From the NCBI RefSeq assembly GCF_007859655.1, contig NZ_CP042304.1, positions 1,550,001 through 1,614,000 of the forward strand: a DNA stretch of 64,000 bases, written 5' to 3'. The notes beneath the pieces are model-generated. The model did not search any database. It worked only from the letters and a program-made list of their open reading frames with translations, and was not told where the DNA came from. Below, piece after piece: positions 18,425 to 26,800 of the stretch. Position 1 is the stretch's first letter, and each line of letters begins with the position of its first letter. This DNA comes from Devosia ginsengisoli. GTDB lineage: Bacteria > Pseudomonadota > Alphaproteobacteria > Rhizobiales > Devosiaceae. Position numbers and translations under genes: made by a program.

Positions 18425-19444
18425 TCAACGCGGCAACTGAACCGGCTGTCCGAGGCGCGCGGCCTCGATCAGGGCGCTGATGATCTTGGTATTGGCCAAA
18501 CCCTCTTCGCCGGTGGCGAGCACAGGCTTGTCAAAGAGTACGGCTTCAACGAAATGCACTACGGCATCAAGCACGAAGCCCGTCAGATTCGGACCGAACG
18601 GAGGGACCAGCATGTCAGGGAATGTGCCCTTCTGCTGGGTATAGAGTTCCATCGTCCGGTTATGCGAGCCATCAATCTGGATAGCACCCTTGCTGCCCAG
18701 CAACTCGACCTTGAGGTCTTTGACGGTGTTGTAGGTATCGGGCAGGATCCAGGCATGCTCGAAAACGCCGACCGTGCCGCTCTCATACTCGACGGTCGCG
18801 ACGTGGAAATCAGGAGCATCGACACCCATTCCCTTGAGGATTCCATCGCGCGCAACCACATAGGCTCGCACCGGCTTGTCGTTGAGGATCCAGCCGACCA
18901 CGTCGATCATGTGGCTGCCCAAGAACCACAGGGCGGATGACTGGCTCGACCATTTCAGCATGTCGCGTGGCACCGCCACCGTGTTGCTCAAACGGGTATA
19001 CACATAAGAGGGCTTGCCAATATCGCCGCGAGCAACAGCGTCTCGCGCAGCGACCATGGGCGGGTTGGCGCGATTGTGGAAATCCACCATCAGCTTGACG
19101 CCGGCCTCATTGGCTGCGGCAATCATGGCTTCGGCATCTTCGACGGTCGTCGCCAGCGGCTTTTCCACCAGGATATGCTTGCCCGCCTTGGCAGCGGCCA
19201 CGACGGCCGCGCGATGCGCCGGGTCCGGGGTTGCCACCGAGACAGCCATGACCTCGGGATCGGCCATGATCTCATTGAAATCCGTGGTGAAAGCCTCGGC
19301 GCCGTAGGTTTCTGCGACTGACTTCGCACGCGCCTCGTCCAGGTCGCAGACATATTTGAAGTCCACCAAGGGGTGCCGTTGGTAGGCCTGCGCGTGGCGC
19401 TGGCCAAACAATCCCGCGCCGATAAGGGCAAATCCCTTTTTCAT
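18425..19444 (-). CDS. Gfo/Idh/MocA family oxidoreductase
   Basis: The 339-residue protein begins with an NAD(P)-binding Rossmann segment (ALIGAGLFGQRHAQAY) and has the family mark HILVEKPLATT at about residue 92, followed by the alpha/beta dimerisation domain. Members oxidise or epimerise sugars and cyclitols. It is the first gene of the amino-sugar operon, with a GAGG Shine-Dalgarno sequence six bases before the ATG. It may act on anhydro-MurNAc or a related sugar before the kinase/MurQ steps; that is inference from context only. Confidence 0.9.
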   Translation of the reverse strand: MKKGFALIGAGLFGQRHAQAYQRHPLVDFKYVCDLDEARAKSVAETYGAEAFTTDFNEIMADPEVMAVSVATPDPAHRAAVVAAAKAGKHILVEKPLATTVEDAEAMIAAANEAGVKLMVDFHNRANPPMVAARDAVARGDIGKPSYVYTRLSNTVAVPRDMLKWSSQSSALWFLGSHMIDVVGWILNDKPVRAYVVARDGILKGMGVDAPDFHVATVEYESGTVGVFEHAWILPDTYNTVKDLKVELLGSKGAIQIDGSHNRTMELYTQQKGTFPDMLVPPFGPNLTGFVLDAVVHFVEAVLFDKPVLATGEEGLANTKIISALIEAARLGQPVQLPR

Positions 19445-19516
19445 AAACTTCCTCGTGTGTGAGCGACGGTGCGAAATACTTGTGCGCCGTCAGAAACTTT
19501 CGCTAGACCAAAACAA

Positions 19517-19530
19517 TGATACCGGTATTA
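19517..19530. promoter_or_regulatory. Palindromic operator candidate A (sugar operon side)
   Basis: The sequence TGATACCGGTATTA holds the perfect palindrome ATACCGGTAT (19519-19528). It lies about 70 bases upstream of the first gene of the leftward operon and matches the second palindrome near the regulator gene in the form TGATAC-N2-GTATYA. It is a likely binding site of the divergent GntR-type regulator. Confidence 0.6.
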
Positions 19531-19726
19531 TGTTGCGGTATCTGCATGTTCCCGATTGAGATAGGGGGCCACAAGAATGCCGCAGAGAGGGGCATGCCGA
19601 GCATTAGGCCAGTAACTCCAGAAAAGTTGGGCGTTATGGCTACGAAATGTCCGACTCAAGCTATGGAGCTTTGCAGTTCCGCAACTCAAACAGCGTTGTG
19701 TCTCCTATCTCAACCCGTTAGTGGTA

Positions 19727-19740
19727 TGATACATGTATCA
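19727..19740. promoter_or_regulatory. Palindromic operator candidate B (regulator side)
   Basis: TGATACATGTATCA is a perfect 14-base palindrome 22 bases before the regulator ATG. It overlaps TATGAT (19725-19730), a good -10 hexamer. A repressor bound here would block the regulator's own promoter, so autoregulation is likely. Confidence 0.65.
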
Positions 19741-19762
19741 CAAATTGCGTCAATAGGCTGAT

Positions 19763-20836
19763 ATGGACAAGACCGGTACCTTAATTGATCTTCTGATCGA
19801 GCGTATCAACGAGGGCGTCTACCCACGCGGGGAGGCCGTTCCGTCAGAGCGGCAGCTTGTCGAGGAATTGGGGCTGTCCCGCACCACGGTCAGGCGGGCC
19901 ATCGACGACCTGGTTCACAAGGGGCGCTTGGAGCGGCAACCGGGCCGGGGCACGTTCGTGTCAGGGGCCACGCCAGGCGGTGGCAGGGACGTCCAGGTCC
20001 AAAAGGTTGTGGCAGTGGTCGTGCCGACCTTCTCCAACCCGTACTATGGGGAGATGGTGAATGGCATCGAGAAGGAAGCCAGGCGCTTCGATCTTCGCCT
20101 TATGGTCAGCCAATCCGACTATTCCATCACGACCGAGGATCAGGTTTTGGAGCAGTCGGCTGCCGATCCTTCAATATGTGGTGCCTTGATCGTCCCAGAT
20201 TCCACGGAACGCGGGACGCGTGGCATGCAGAAGTTTCTGCATGTGGGCAAGCCGGCGGTTTATATCGGCCGTTGGCCAAAAGATGTTGCGTGTGACGGCG
20301 TGCGAATCGACTACCGAATGGCGGCGCAGCAGGCCGTTCAGCACTTGATCGACCTGGGGCACCAGCGCATAGCCTATATTGAGGGCTTGCCAATTCTGCC
20401 CGGCTTTTCCCCCGTAGACGGCTATAATGACGTGCTGCGCGCACACAGATTACCCATAAAGTCCGAACTGGTGCGCATCTACGATCAGCCCTCTGAGACC
20501 ACGGGCCGCAAAGCAGTGTTGGACCTGATCGCCGAGGACATAGAATTCTCGGCGGTTTTCGCGCGCAACGACATCACTGCGATGGGCGTTCTGCAGGGGC
20601 TACGCGAGGCCGGGCTGCGCACACCTCAGGATGTCTCTGTCATCTCAATCGCCAATAGCCTTTGGGCGCGGTCCATGGAGCCCCCGCTCACCAGCGTAAA
20701 CTCGCACCCATTCTCGGTAGGTCAGATGGCGCTTCAGCTACTAAACAACCGCTTAGAAAAAAGCTACTGCGGCCCCCCAATCAAAGCCGTGCTTGACCCG
20801 GATCTAATTGTTCGAGCCTCAACTGCACGGCGCTAG
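19763..20836 (+). CDS. GntR-type regulator with PBP1/LacI effector domain
   Basis: The 357-residue protein joins a GntR winged helix-turn-helix (residues 1-70: PSERQLVEELGLSRTTVRRA and GRLERQPGRGTFV) to a sugar-binding periplasmic-binding-protein type 1 domain (VVAVVVPTFSNPYYGEMVNG, HLIDLGHQRIAYIEG, VFARNDITAMGVLQGLREAG). This layout is that of AraR-like sugar repressors. It is divergent from the amino-sugar operon, and two matching palindromes lie in the 318-base control region. It probably represses the operon until an amino sugar or its phosphate binds. Confidence 0.92.
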   Translation: MDKTGTLIDLLIERINEGVYPRGEAVPSERQLVEELGLSRTTVRRAIDDLVHKGRLERQPGRGTFVSGATPGGGRDVQVQKVVAVVVPTFSNPYYGEMVNGIEKEARRFDLRLMVSQSDYSITTEDQVLEQSAADPSICGALIVPDSTERGTRGMQKFLHVGKPAVYIGRWPKDVACDGVRIDYRMAAQQAVQHLIDLGHQRIAYIEGLPILPGFSPVDGYNDVLRAHRLPIKSELVRIYDQPSETTGRKAVLDLIAEDIEFSAVFARNDITAMGVLQGLREAGLRTPQDVSVISIANSLWARSMEPPLTSVNSHPFSVGQMALQLLNNRLEKSYCGPPIKAVLDPDLIVRASTARR

Positions 20837-21180
20837 AGTGATGGATTCATCTCGGCCGCAACGGACCATGAAATCGCCGCTCAGCGATCGTGTTAGCCGC
20901 CGCGTAAGCTCAATACGGCTGTAACCTATTGTGTCAAGCGGCCCTACTATACGATGGTTTCTTTTCACGGGCGGTCGGAGGTCACATGACTTTTGAACGA
21001 TGGTTTTGATCTGGCCAATCGTGCCCTGGCCGGCGTGTCGACATCAACGTTGAACCGTGAACAAGCACGGCGCAGAAACGTTTGGGCGACTCCGGCCGAA
21101 CAGCAGTTTTTGGGTAGCATCTGAGGAGACTGATCGCCCGTACTAAGGCGCAAAGCTCGACCTCATCATTTGAAGGGGCT
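20837..21180. other. Gene-free stretch after the GntR gene
   Basis: No gene is recognised in these 344 bases. Short reverse frames continue from the neighbouring broken LysR gene without family resemblance. It probably contains the decayed 3' part of that gene. Confidence 0.5.
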
Positions 21181-21622
21181 TCAGGGGTGGTGCCACCCAC
21201 CATTGAAGAAGACCTCATAGCGCGGGCCGAGTGCCGTCCGCACCCGGAAGACCAGTTCTTGGTCCGGATGCCGAGCCATGAGATTGTGATGAACGGAATG
21301 AGAAAGCGCTGCGCGATGATCGGCGGCGCCACGATCCTTAGCAGCGCCCGAGCCGTGCGAGCTGACAAAGACCTCGATCGCGGCATCTAGTGCCGATACT
21401 CTCGGCAATGGGGGACAGGAAAATGCGCGCATTGTCATTGGGCACGACCCCGTCCTTGCTCCGTTCGAACAGGGGCACACCCAGTTGCGCCTCGACCTGC
21501 TGAACGTTTTTGCTGACCGCGCTCTGCGTCATGTTCAGCGCTTGGGCCACTGCCGTCAAGTTTTGCCGGAGCAGAACCTCCAGGCAGATTCGCAAGCTCG
21601 GAGGTCTGGTATCTCGCACAGT
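21181..21622 (-). pseudogene. LysR-family regulator, frameshifted and truncated
   Basis: A GTG at 21620-21622 with AGGAGG four bases upstream opens a typical LysR helix-turn-helix (LTAVAQALNMTQSAVSKNVQ, then LGVPLFER). The frame then breaks: the next recognisable segments, RIVAPPIIAQRFLIPFI and later LMARHPDQELVFRVRTALG, which together read as the start of a LysR effector domain, lie in two different frames. The frame ends at 21181 long before the usual 300 residues. At least two shifts plus loss of the 3' half make it a pseudogene. It lies upstream of the b561 gene in the same direction. Confidence 0.8.
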
Positions 21623-21728
21623 CCCTCCTCGCGTGTAGTAGCATTGGTCCGGCTCTCCGCGTGACGCAACGACGCGGGCCCTTAGCAAACACGCCCTTCT
21701 CTCTGCCAGTGCGTACGTCGCTATGGTC

Positions 21729-22223
21729 TTAATCCGCCGTGGCGCGCAGCATGCGCATGAGGGTGTCGTTGCGGAAAACGAAATGCTCGGCCAATGCGCC
21801 TATGACGTGAACGCCGATGGCCGGCACCAGGATCAGCCGGCCGATCTCGTGCAGTTCCGCGGCAACTTCCAAGCCCAGGAACCAGGCCGTCGCACCAGTC
21901 AGCGGCATGAGGAAGATAAAGCCATAGAGCAGGACATGCGTGGCATGGCCCAGCCATCTGAGAATGGCGGGCGTGTCCTTGTAGGGCGCTGGCGCGCCGC
22001 GCAGCAGGCGAACGATGAGCCGGATGGCGGCCAGTAAGAGCACGGTTAGCCCCACAACCATGTGCAGCAAAGCCCCGTTTTCGTCTTCAACCTGTTTCCC
22101 ATCGAGCTGGTCCGCGAAAGCATGTTGCATGGCTTCGTTGACGAAGAGCTGGAAAATGACCAGCGCGGCGATGGTCCAGTGCAGGACAATCTGGATGCGG
22201 GAATAGCCCCTGGGCTGCGGCAT
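21729..22223 (-). CDS. Cytochrome b561 family membrane protein
   Basis: The 164-residue protein has four membrane helices and the histidines expected for two b haems: His in IVLHWTIAALV (helix 1), LLHMVVGLTVLL (helix 2), GHATHVLLYGFIF (helix 3) and GVHVIGALAEHF (helix 4). Such proteins pass electrons from quinol or act as electron carriers for superoxide or other partners in the inner membrane. It is divergent from the cox operon, and an EcfG-like promoter (GGAAC-N16-AGTT) lies 31 bases before its start, overlapping the cox promoter. Confidence 0.9.
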   Translation of the reverse strand: MPQPRGYSRIQIVLHWTIAALVIFQLFVNEAMQHAFADQLDGKQVEDENGALLHMVVGLTVLLLAAIRLIVRLLRGAPAPYKDTPAILRWLGHATHVLLYGFIFLMPLTGATAWFLGLEVAAELHEIGRLILVPAIGVHVIGALAEHFVFRNDTLMRMLRATAD

Positions 22224-22251
22224 GAGCGATCCTGTGCGGCGGGATGGGACA

Positions 22252-22276
22252 GGAACTCATCCGGGGGCGCCGCGTT
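22252..22276 (+). promoter_or_regulatory. EcfG-type promoter of the cytochrome oxidase operon
   Basis: GGAAC (22252-22256), 16 bases, CGTT (22273-22276), matching the general-stress sigma factor consensus exactly. The coxB start follows 30 bases later, so a short leader is expected. Confidence 0.7.
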
Positions 22277-22279
22277 CCC
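22255..22279 (-). promoter_or_regulatory. EcfG-like promoter of the b561 gene
   Basis: On the reverse strand GGAAC (22279-22275), a 16-base spacer and AGTT (22258-22255) stand 31 bases before the b561 ATG. This is one mismatch from the EcfG consensus GGAAC-N16/17-CGTT. It overlaps the cox promoter almost completely, so the two could compete. Confidence 0.5.
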
Positions 22280-22306
22280 TGCCTGAAGCTCATTGTGCGG
22301 GGGGAA

Positions 22307-23296
22307 ATGGAGCGGGCGGTTCCGGCCAGCGCGAAACGAACTGGAAAGCTGGCGCTAACGACGCTGGCCGGCATGGGGCTTGCTGCCTGCAATACCGAAC
22401 AGAGCGCCTTGCATCCGGCAGGGTCCGATGCGGTGGACCTGGCCAATCTCTTCTGGTTCATGACGATCGGCGGCGCCCTGGTCTGGTGCATCCTGATGGG
22501 AGCGGCGATCTACGCCGTCGTCGGCAAGAAGCGGCCGCGAAGCGAGCGCTTCGCCGATCGCTTCGTCTTCGTGGGCGGCGTGGTCTTTCCCACGACGGGC
22601 CTGGCCGCCCTGCTGATCTTGGGGCTGGCGCTACTGCCCGACTGGGCGGAAGGCGATGTCCCCGACTTGCGGGTGCATGTCGTGGCCGAGCAGTTCTGGT
22701 GGCGGCTGGACTATGAGGACGCTGATGGCATGGCCATAGCCAGCGCCAACGAGGTTCACTTGCCGGTGGGCGCTACCGTCGAATTCGTCCTCACCAGCAC
22801 CGATGTGATCCATTCCTTCTGGATTCCCACTCTGGGCGGGAAGATGGATGCCATACCGGGTCGCAGCAACGTGCTGCGGCTGCGGCCGGAAAAGGCGGGC
22901 GTCTATCGCGGGGTCTGCGCCGAGTTCTGCGGATCGTCCCATGCGCTCATGGCGTTTCCGGTCGTGGTGCACGAGCCTGACGATTTCGCCGCTTGGCTCG
23001 CGGCGCAAGGCCAGCCCGCGACCGCTGCCGGCGCCGAAGCCTTCCTCGCCGCCGGCTGTGGGGCCTGTCACGTGGTGCGCGGCATCAGCGACGCCGGATC
23101 GGTCGGTCCCGACCTCACCCATTTTGCCGGCCGGCGCACTATTGGCGCCGGCACGCTGCCACTGACCGCGGCCAATCTGGCCGACTGGCTGGTGGCGCCT
23201 GCTCATATCAAGCCGGGCGTGCGCATGCCCTCCTTCGCCACGCTGCCGGATGACGAGCGGCAAGCCATCGTCGATTTTCTGCTGGAGCTCAAATGA
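22307..23296 (+). CDS. coxB: Cytochrome c oxidase subunit II with fused cytochrome c (caa3 type)
   Basis: The 329-residue lipoprotein (lipobox LAAC at about residue 26-29) has two membrane helices, the aromatic electron-entry block AEQFWWRLDY, and the CuA domain with HSFWIPTLGGKMDAIPG and GVCAEFCGSSHALM, giving the Cys, His and Met ligands. A C-terminal cytochrome c domain follows with haem motif CGACH and axial Met in RMPSF. It accepts electrons from periplasmic cytochrome c and passes them to subunit I. The ATG at 22307 is chosen because a GGGGGGA stretch lies directly upstream; an in-frame ATG at 22244 would place 21 extra residues before the signal. Its stop overlaps the next gene (ATGA). 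Confidence 0.95.
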   Translation: MERAVPASAKRTGKLALTTLAGMGLAACNTEQSALHPAGSDAVDLANLFWFMTIGGALVWCILMGAAIYAVVGKKRPRSERFADRFVFVGGVVFPTTGLAALLILGLALLPDWAEGDVPDLRVHVVAEQFWWRLDYEDADGMAIASANEVHLPVGATVEFVLTSTDVIHSFWIPTLGGKMDAIPGRSNVLRLRPEKAGVYRGVCAEFCGSSHALMAFPVVVHEPDDFAAWLAAQGQPATAAGAEAFLAAGCGACHVVRGISDAGSVGPDLTHFAGRRTIGAGTLPLTAANLADWLVAPAHIKPGVRMPSFATLPDDERQAIVDFLLELK

Positions 23297-25782
23297 CCGA
23301 CAAGGCCGCCGAGGAGAAACGCCTGGCCCGGGTCTGGGCCCGCCCCCGGGGCTGGGGCTATTTTTCCGACGTGAACAATTCGGTGGTCGGCCTCTGGTAT
23401 ATCGCGGCGGCCTTTGCCTTCATGCTGTTCGGCGGCGCGCTGGCGCTGATCATCCGGTTGCAACTGGCGGTGCCTGACAATGGCCTGGTTTCCGCCGAAA
23501 CCTACAACCAGCTTTTCACCCTGCATGGCACGGTGATGATGTTCCTGTTCGCCGTGCCGATCTTCGAGGCGGTGGCCATCCTCATCCTGCCGGCCATGCT
23601 GGGCGCGCGCGACCTGCCGTTTCCGCGGCTGTCGGCCTTTGGTTTCTGGTGCTTTCTCATCGGTGGCGTCTTCGTCTGCGGCTCGATCTTCTTCAATGCC
23701 GCGCCCGATGCCGGCTGGTTCATGTATCCGCCCCTGTCGACCGAGCAATCGGGCATCGGCGCCGATATCTGGCTGCTAGGGCTGAGCTTCATCGAGGTCG
23801 CCTCGATCGCCGCGGCGGTGGAACTGATCGTCGGCGTGCTCAAATGCCGGGCGCCGGGCATGCATATCAACCTCACCCCGCCCTATGGCTGGTATGTGCT
23901 GGTGGTGGGCGCGATGATCCTCTTCGCCTTCCCGCCACTGATCGCCGGCGACTTCCTGTTCGAGCTGGAACGGGCCTTCGACTGGCCGTTCTTCGACGTC
24001 ACAAGAGGCGGCGATCCGCTGCTGTGGCAGCACCTGTTCTGGATTTTCGGGCACCCGGAAGTCTACATAATCTTCCTGCCAGCCATCGCCTTGCTGGCCA
24101 TGATCATCCCCACCTTCGCCCAGCGCCCCATCGCCGGCTATTCGTGGATCGTGCTGTCGGCCATCGGCACCGGCTTCCTGAGCTTCGGGCTGTGGGTGCA
24201 CCACATGTTCACCACCGGCCTGCCCTCGATTTCGCTGGGCTTCTTCTCGGCGGCATCGGAAGCGGTGGCCATCCCCACCGGCATCCAGCTCTTCGTCTTC
24301 ATCGCCACGGTGATGCTGGGCAATGTGGTGCGCACCGTGCCCATGCTGTTCTGCCTGGGGGCGCTGGCCACCTTCATCGTGGGCGGACTGACCGGCGTGA
24401 TGATCGCCGTGGCGCCGTTCGATTTCCAGGTGCACGACACCTATTTCATCGTCGCCCACCTGCATTACACGCTGATCGGCGGCATGCTGTTTCCGGTGAT
24501 GGCGGGCGTCCGGTATTATTACCCGTTCGCCACCGGGAAGCTGCTGTCGCGCAAGCTGGGTATCTGGTCGTTCTGGCTGAGCTTCATCGGCTTCAACGTG
24601 GCCTTCCTGCCCATGCACCTGACCGGGCTGCTGGGCATGCCGCGCCGCGTCTTTACCTATGGCGCCGAGCGCGGTTGGGACACGCTCAACATGATTTCGA
24701 CCATCGGCGCCTTCGTGCTGGCGGCCGGCTTCCTGCTCTTCGTGTGGGATTGCGTGCGGCCGAAGCGCGGACAGGCCTACGCCCCACGCAACGTGTGGAA
24801 TGCCGGGACGCTGGAATGGGTCGGCAAGGTGCCGGCCGATGACTATGGCCTGCGCTCCATCCCGCAGATCAACAGCCGCTACCCGCTGTGGGACGACAAG
24901 GATCTGCTCGCCACCATCGATGAGGGCCGCGGCCTATTGGCCCATGCCCGGGAGGGCCGGCGCGAAACGCTGGTGACCTCGGTGCTCGATGCCGAGCCGG
25001 TGCAGGTATTGCGGGTGGGCACGCCGACCTGGCTGCCCATGCTGGCGGCGATCGGTCTGGGTGGCACCTTCATCTTCCCGGTGTGGAAGCTGTGGTGGCT
25101 GACGCTGGGCAGTGGCCTATTCTTCCTGGCCGTGCTGCTCTACTGGCTCTGGACCGGCACGGGCGAAATTCCCGAGAAGCAGAGCAAGGATATCGGCGAC
25201 GGCAGGCGCGTGCCGCTTTATGTCGCCGGGCCGAGATCCACCGGCTGGTGGGCTATGTTCATCACCATGACGGGCGACCTCACGGCCTTCCTCGCCGTGT
25301 TGTTCGGCTATTTCTTCTTCTGGACCATCCATACCGACTTTCCGCCTGTCGGCGTCGATGGACCGGGCTGGCAATGGCCACTCATGGCCGGCGGGCTGAC
25401 CCTTGCCACCTGGACCGTTACGCTGGGCGCGCGGTTCGCCAATGCGGCCGGACAGGTCGTGCTGTCGCGCATCCTGCTGGGCGCCGGACTGCTCGGCGCC
25501 GCGGCATCCGGGCTGGCGCTGATGGCGGGGCCATGGACGACAGGGCTCGATCCCACGTCGCATGCCTATCCAGCCATCGTCTGGGGGCTGGTGGTGTGGG
25601 TCGTGCTCCACCTCATGGCCGGCATCATCATGCAGGCCTACTGCCTGGCCCGCTCGGTCTTCAACCGGCTGACGCCGACGCATGACGCGGACCTGTGGAA
25701 TGTCACGCTCTACTGGCACTTCACCGGATTCTGCGCGTTGCTCACCGCATTGGTCATCGGAGGCTTTCCGCTACTGCAATGA
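23293..25782 (+). CDS. Cytochrome c oxidase fused subunits I and III
   Basis: The 829-residue protein carries all subunit I marks: His78 in LFTLHGTVMMF (low-spin haem), WQHLFWIFGHPEVYIIFLP with the His-Tyr of the CuB site, HHMFTTG (CuB His pair) and HDTYFIVAHLHYTLIGG (haem ligands). After about residue 640 a subunit III-like part follows with about five further helices (TGWWAMFITMTGDLTAFLAV to HFTGFCALLTALVIGG). This I-III fusion is known from caa3/CtaD-type oxidases. It reduces oxygen to water and pumps protons across the inner membrane. All five genes of the operon overlap by four bases (ATGA), so balanced translation is likely. Confidence 0.95.
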   Translation: MTDKAAEEKRLARVWARPRGWGYFSDVNNSVVGLWYIAAAFAFMLFGGALALIIRLQLAVPDNGLVSAETYNQLFTLHGTVMMFLFAVPIFEAVAILILPAMLGARDLPFPRLSAFGFWCFLIGGVFVCGSIFFNAAPDAGWFMYPPLSTEQSGIGADIWLLGLSFIEVASIAAAVELIVGVLKCRAPGMHINLTPPYGWYVLVVGAMILFAFPPLIAGDFLFELERAFDWPFFDVTRGGDPLLWQHLFWIFGHPEVYIIFLPAIALLAMIIPTFAQRPIAGYSWIVLSAIGTGFLSFGLWVHHMFTTGLPSISLGFFSAASEAVAIPTGIQLFVFIATVMLGNVVRTVPMLFCLGALATFIVGGLTGVMIAVAPFDFQVHDTYFIVAHLHYTLIGGMLFPVMAGVRYYYPFATGKLLSRKLGIWSFWLSFIGFNVAFLPMHLTGLLGMPRRVFTYGAERGWDTLNMISTIGAFVLAAGFLLFVWDCVRPKRGQAYAPRNVWNAGTLEWVGKVPADDYGLRSIPQINSRYPLWDDKDLLATIDEGRGLLAHAREGRRETLVTSVLDAEPVQVLRVGTPTWLPMLAAIGLGGTFIFPVWKLWWLTLGSGLFFLAVLLYWLWTGTGEIPEKQSKDIGDGRRVPLYVAGPRSTGWWAMFITMTGDLTAFLAVLFGYFFFWTIHTDFPPVGVDGPGWQWPLMAGGLTLATWTVTLGARFANAAGQVVLSRILLGAGLLGAAASGLALMAGPWTTGLDPTSHAYPAIVWGLVVWVVLHLMAGIIMQAYCLARSVFNRLTPTHDADLWNVTLYWHFTGFCALLTALVIGGFPLLQ

Positions 25783-26186
25783 GTGCCAAACGCGCCCACA
25801 ACGAAGTCGAACGCGAAACCGGCCATGGCACCGACCTGTGGCGGGTCATCGCCGCGCCGATCATCTGGGCCGGGCATTTCCTGTTCTGCTACGTCTATGC
25901 GGCCATCTATTGCGAAAAGGCGGGACGCAGCGCCTCGCTCGACCATCCCACCACCGTGGTCATCGTGGCGACCCTGGTCGCGCTGGCGGGCATTGGCTGG
26001 TCGACGCACCACATCTGGCGGGTGCGGGCGCGCAGCCTCACCGACCATGATTTCGAATATGAGCATAATACGCCCGAGGAACGACACCGCTTCCTCAGCC
26101 ATGTGGCGCTGATGCTCTGCGTGCTGTCGGCGGTCGCGGTGCTCTATGTCACCATCCCCATGCTCTATCTGGGGACGTGCCAATGA
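25779..26186 (+). CDS. Small membrane protein of the cytochrome oxidase operon
   Basis: The 135-residue protein has three predicted helices (IIWAGHFLFCYVYAAIY, TVVIVATLVALAGIGW and VALMLCVLSAVAVLYVTI) and a charged linker (TDHDFEYEHNTPEERHRF). It begins in the stop of the oxidase gene and ends in the start of ctaG. It may be a subunit IV-like or assembly protein. The family is not certain, and the role is inferred only from position. Confidence 0.82.
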   Translation: MSAKRAHNEVERETGHGTDLWRVIAAPIIWAGHFLFCYVYAAIYCEKAGRSASLDHPTTVVIVATLVALAGIGWSTHHIWRVRARSLTDHDFEYEHNTPEERHRFLSHVALMLCVLSAVAVLYVTIPMLYLGTCQ

Positions 26187-26800
26187 TCGACCGGGCGCTG
26201 ACCATTGCCGGTATTGTCGTGCTGCTGCTGGCCTGGGCCGGCCCGCTGCCCGGCATGGTGGCAGGCAGTTTCGCCGCGCATATGACACTGCACATGGTCG
26301 TGGTGGGGATCGGCGTGCCGCTGCTGGCCGCCGGTATCGGGCCGCTGGTCGCCCAAAGGGGCTGGCTTGGCTCGCAGCTTGCGCTGCCGATCGCCGTCAG
26401 CGTGCTCGATCTCGTGGTGGTCTGGGGCTGGCATGCCCCGGCCCTACATCACGCCTCACGCAGCCTGCCCTGGGCGCTGGCCATCGAGCAGGCCAGCTTC
26501 GCCATCGTCTCGCTGCTGGTCTGGCTGGTGGCGCTGGGCAGCACCAGCCAGACGCGGCAGAGCGCAGCGCTGGCAGGCGCCATGGCGCTGTTCTTCACTT
26601 CGATGCACATGACCTTGCTGGGCGCGTTGATCGGGCTGGCGCCGCGCTCCATCTACGAACATCTCCATCATGCCGGCGGGCTGCCGGCCCTGGTCGACCA
26701 GCAACTGGGCGGCGTCATCATGCTGGGCATCGGCGGGGTCATCTACCTGGCCGGCGGGCTGGTGCTGATGGCGCGCGTGCTGCAGCGGGCGCCCTCATGA
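26183..26800 (+). CDS. ctaG: Cytochrome c oxidase assembly protein, CtaG/caa3_CtaG family
   Basis: The 205-residue polytopic protein has about six helices, with conserved His residues in AAHMTLHMVVVGIGVPLLA, WGWHAPALHHASR and FFTSMHMTLLGALI. This pattern is that of the caa3-type CtaG proteins, which help assemble the oxidase copper centre and are unrelated to the Cox11-type CtaG. The ATG at 26183 overlaps the preceding stop (ATGA). Confidence 0.85.
   Translation: MIDRALTIAGIVVLLLAWAGPLPGMVAGSFAAHMTLHMVVVGIGVPLLAAGIGPLVAQRGWLGSQLALPIAVSVLDLVVVWGWHAPALHHASRSLPWALAIEQASFAIVSLLVWLVALGSTSQTRQSAALAGAMALFFTSMHMTLLGALIGLAPRSIYEHLHHAGGLPALVDQQLGGVIMLGIGGVIYLAGGLVLMARVLQRAPS

Noticed and set aside
23649..24842. 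A 397-codon forward frame inside the fused oxidase gene
   Set aside because: Composition is Arg/His/Ala-rich, typical of a shifted frame of a GC-rich gene, and the oxidase frame holds all catalytic residues.
26146..26796. N-terminal extension of the triheme cytochrome frame by 217 codons
   Set aside because: It overlaps ctaG entirely and has shadow composition; the ATG at 26797 in the ctaG stop starts a proper signal segment.
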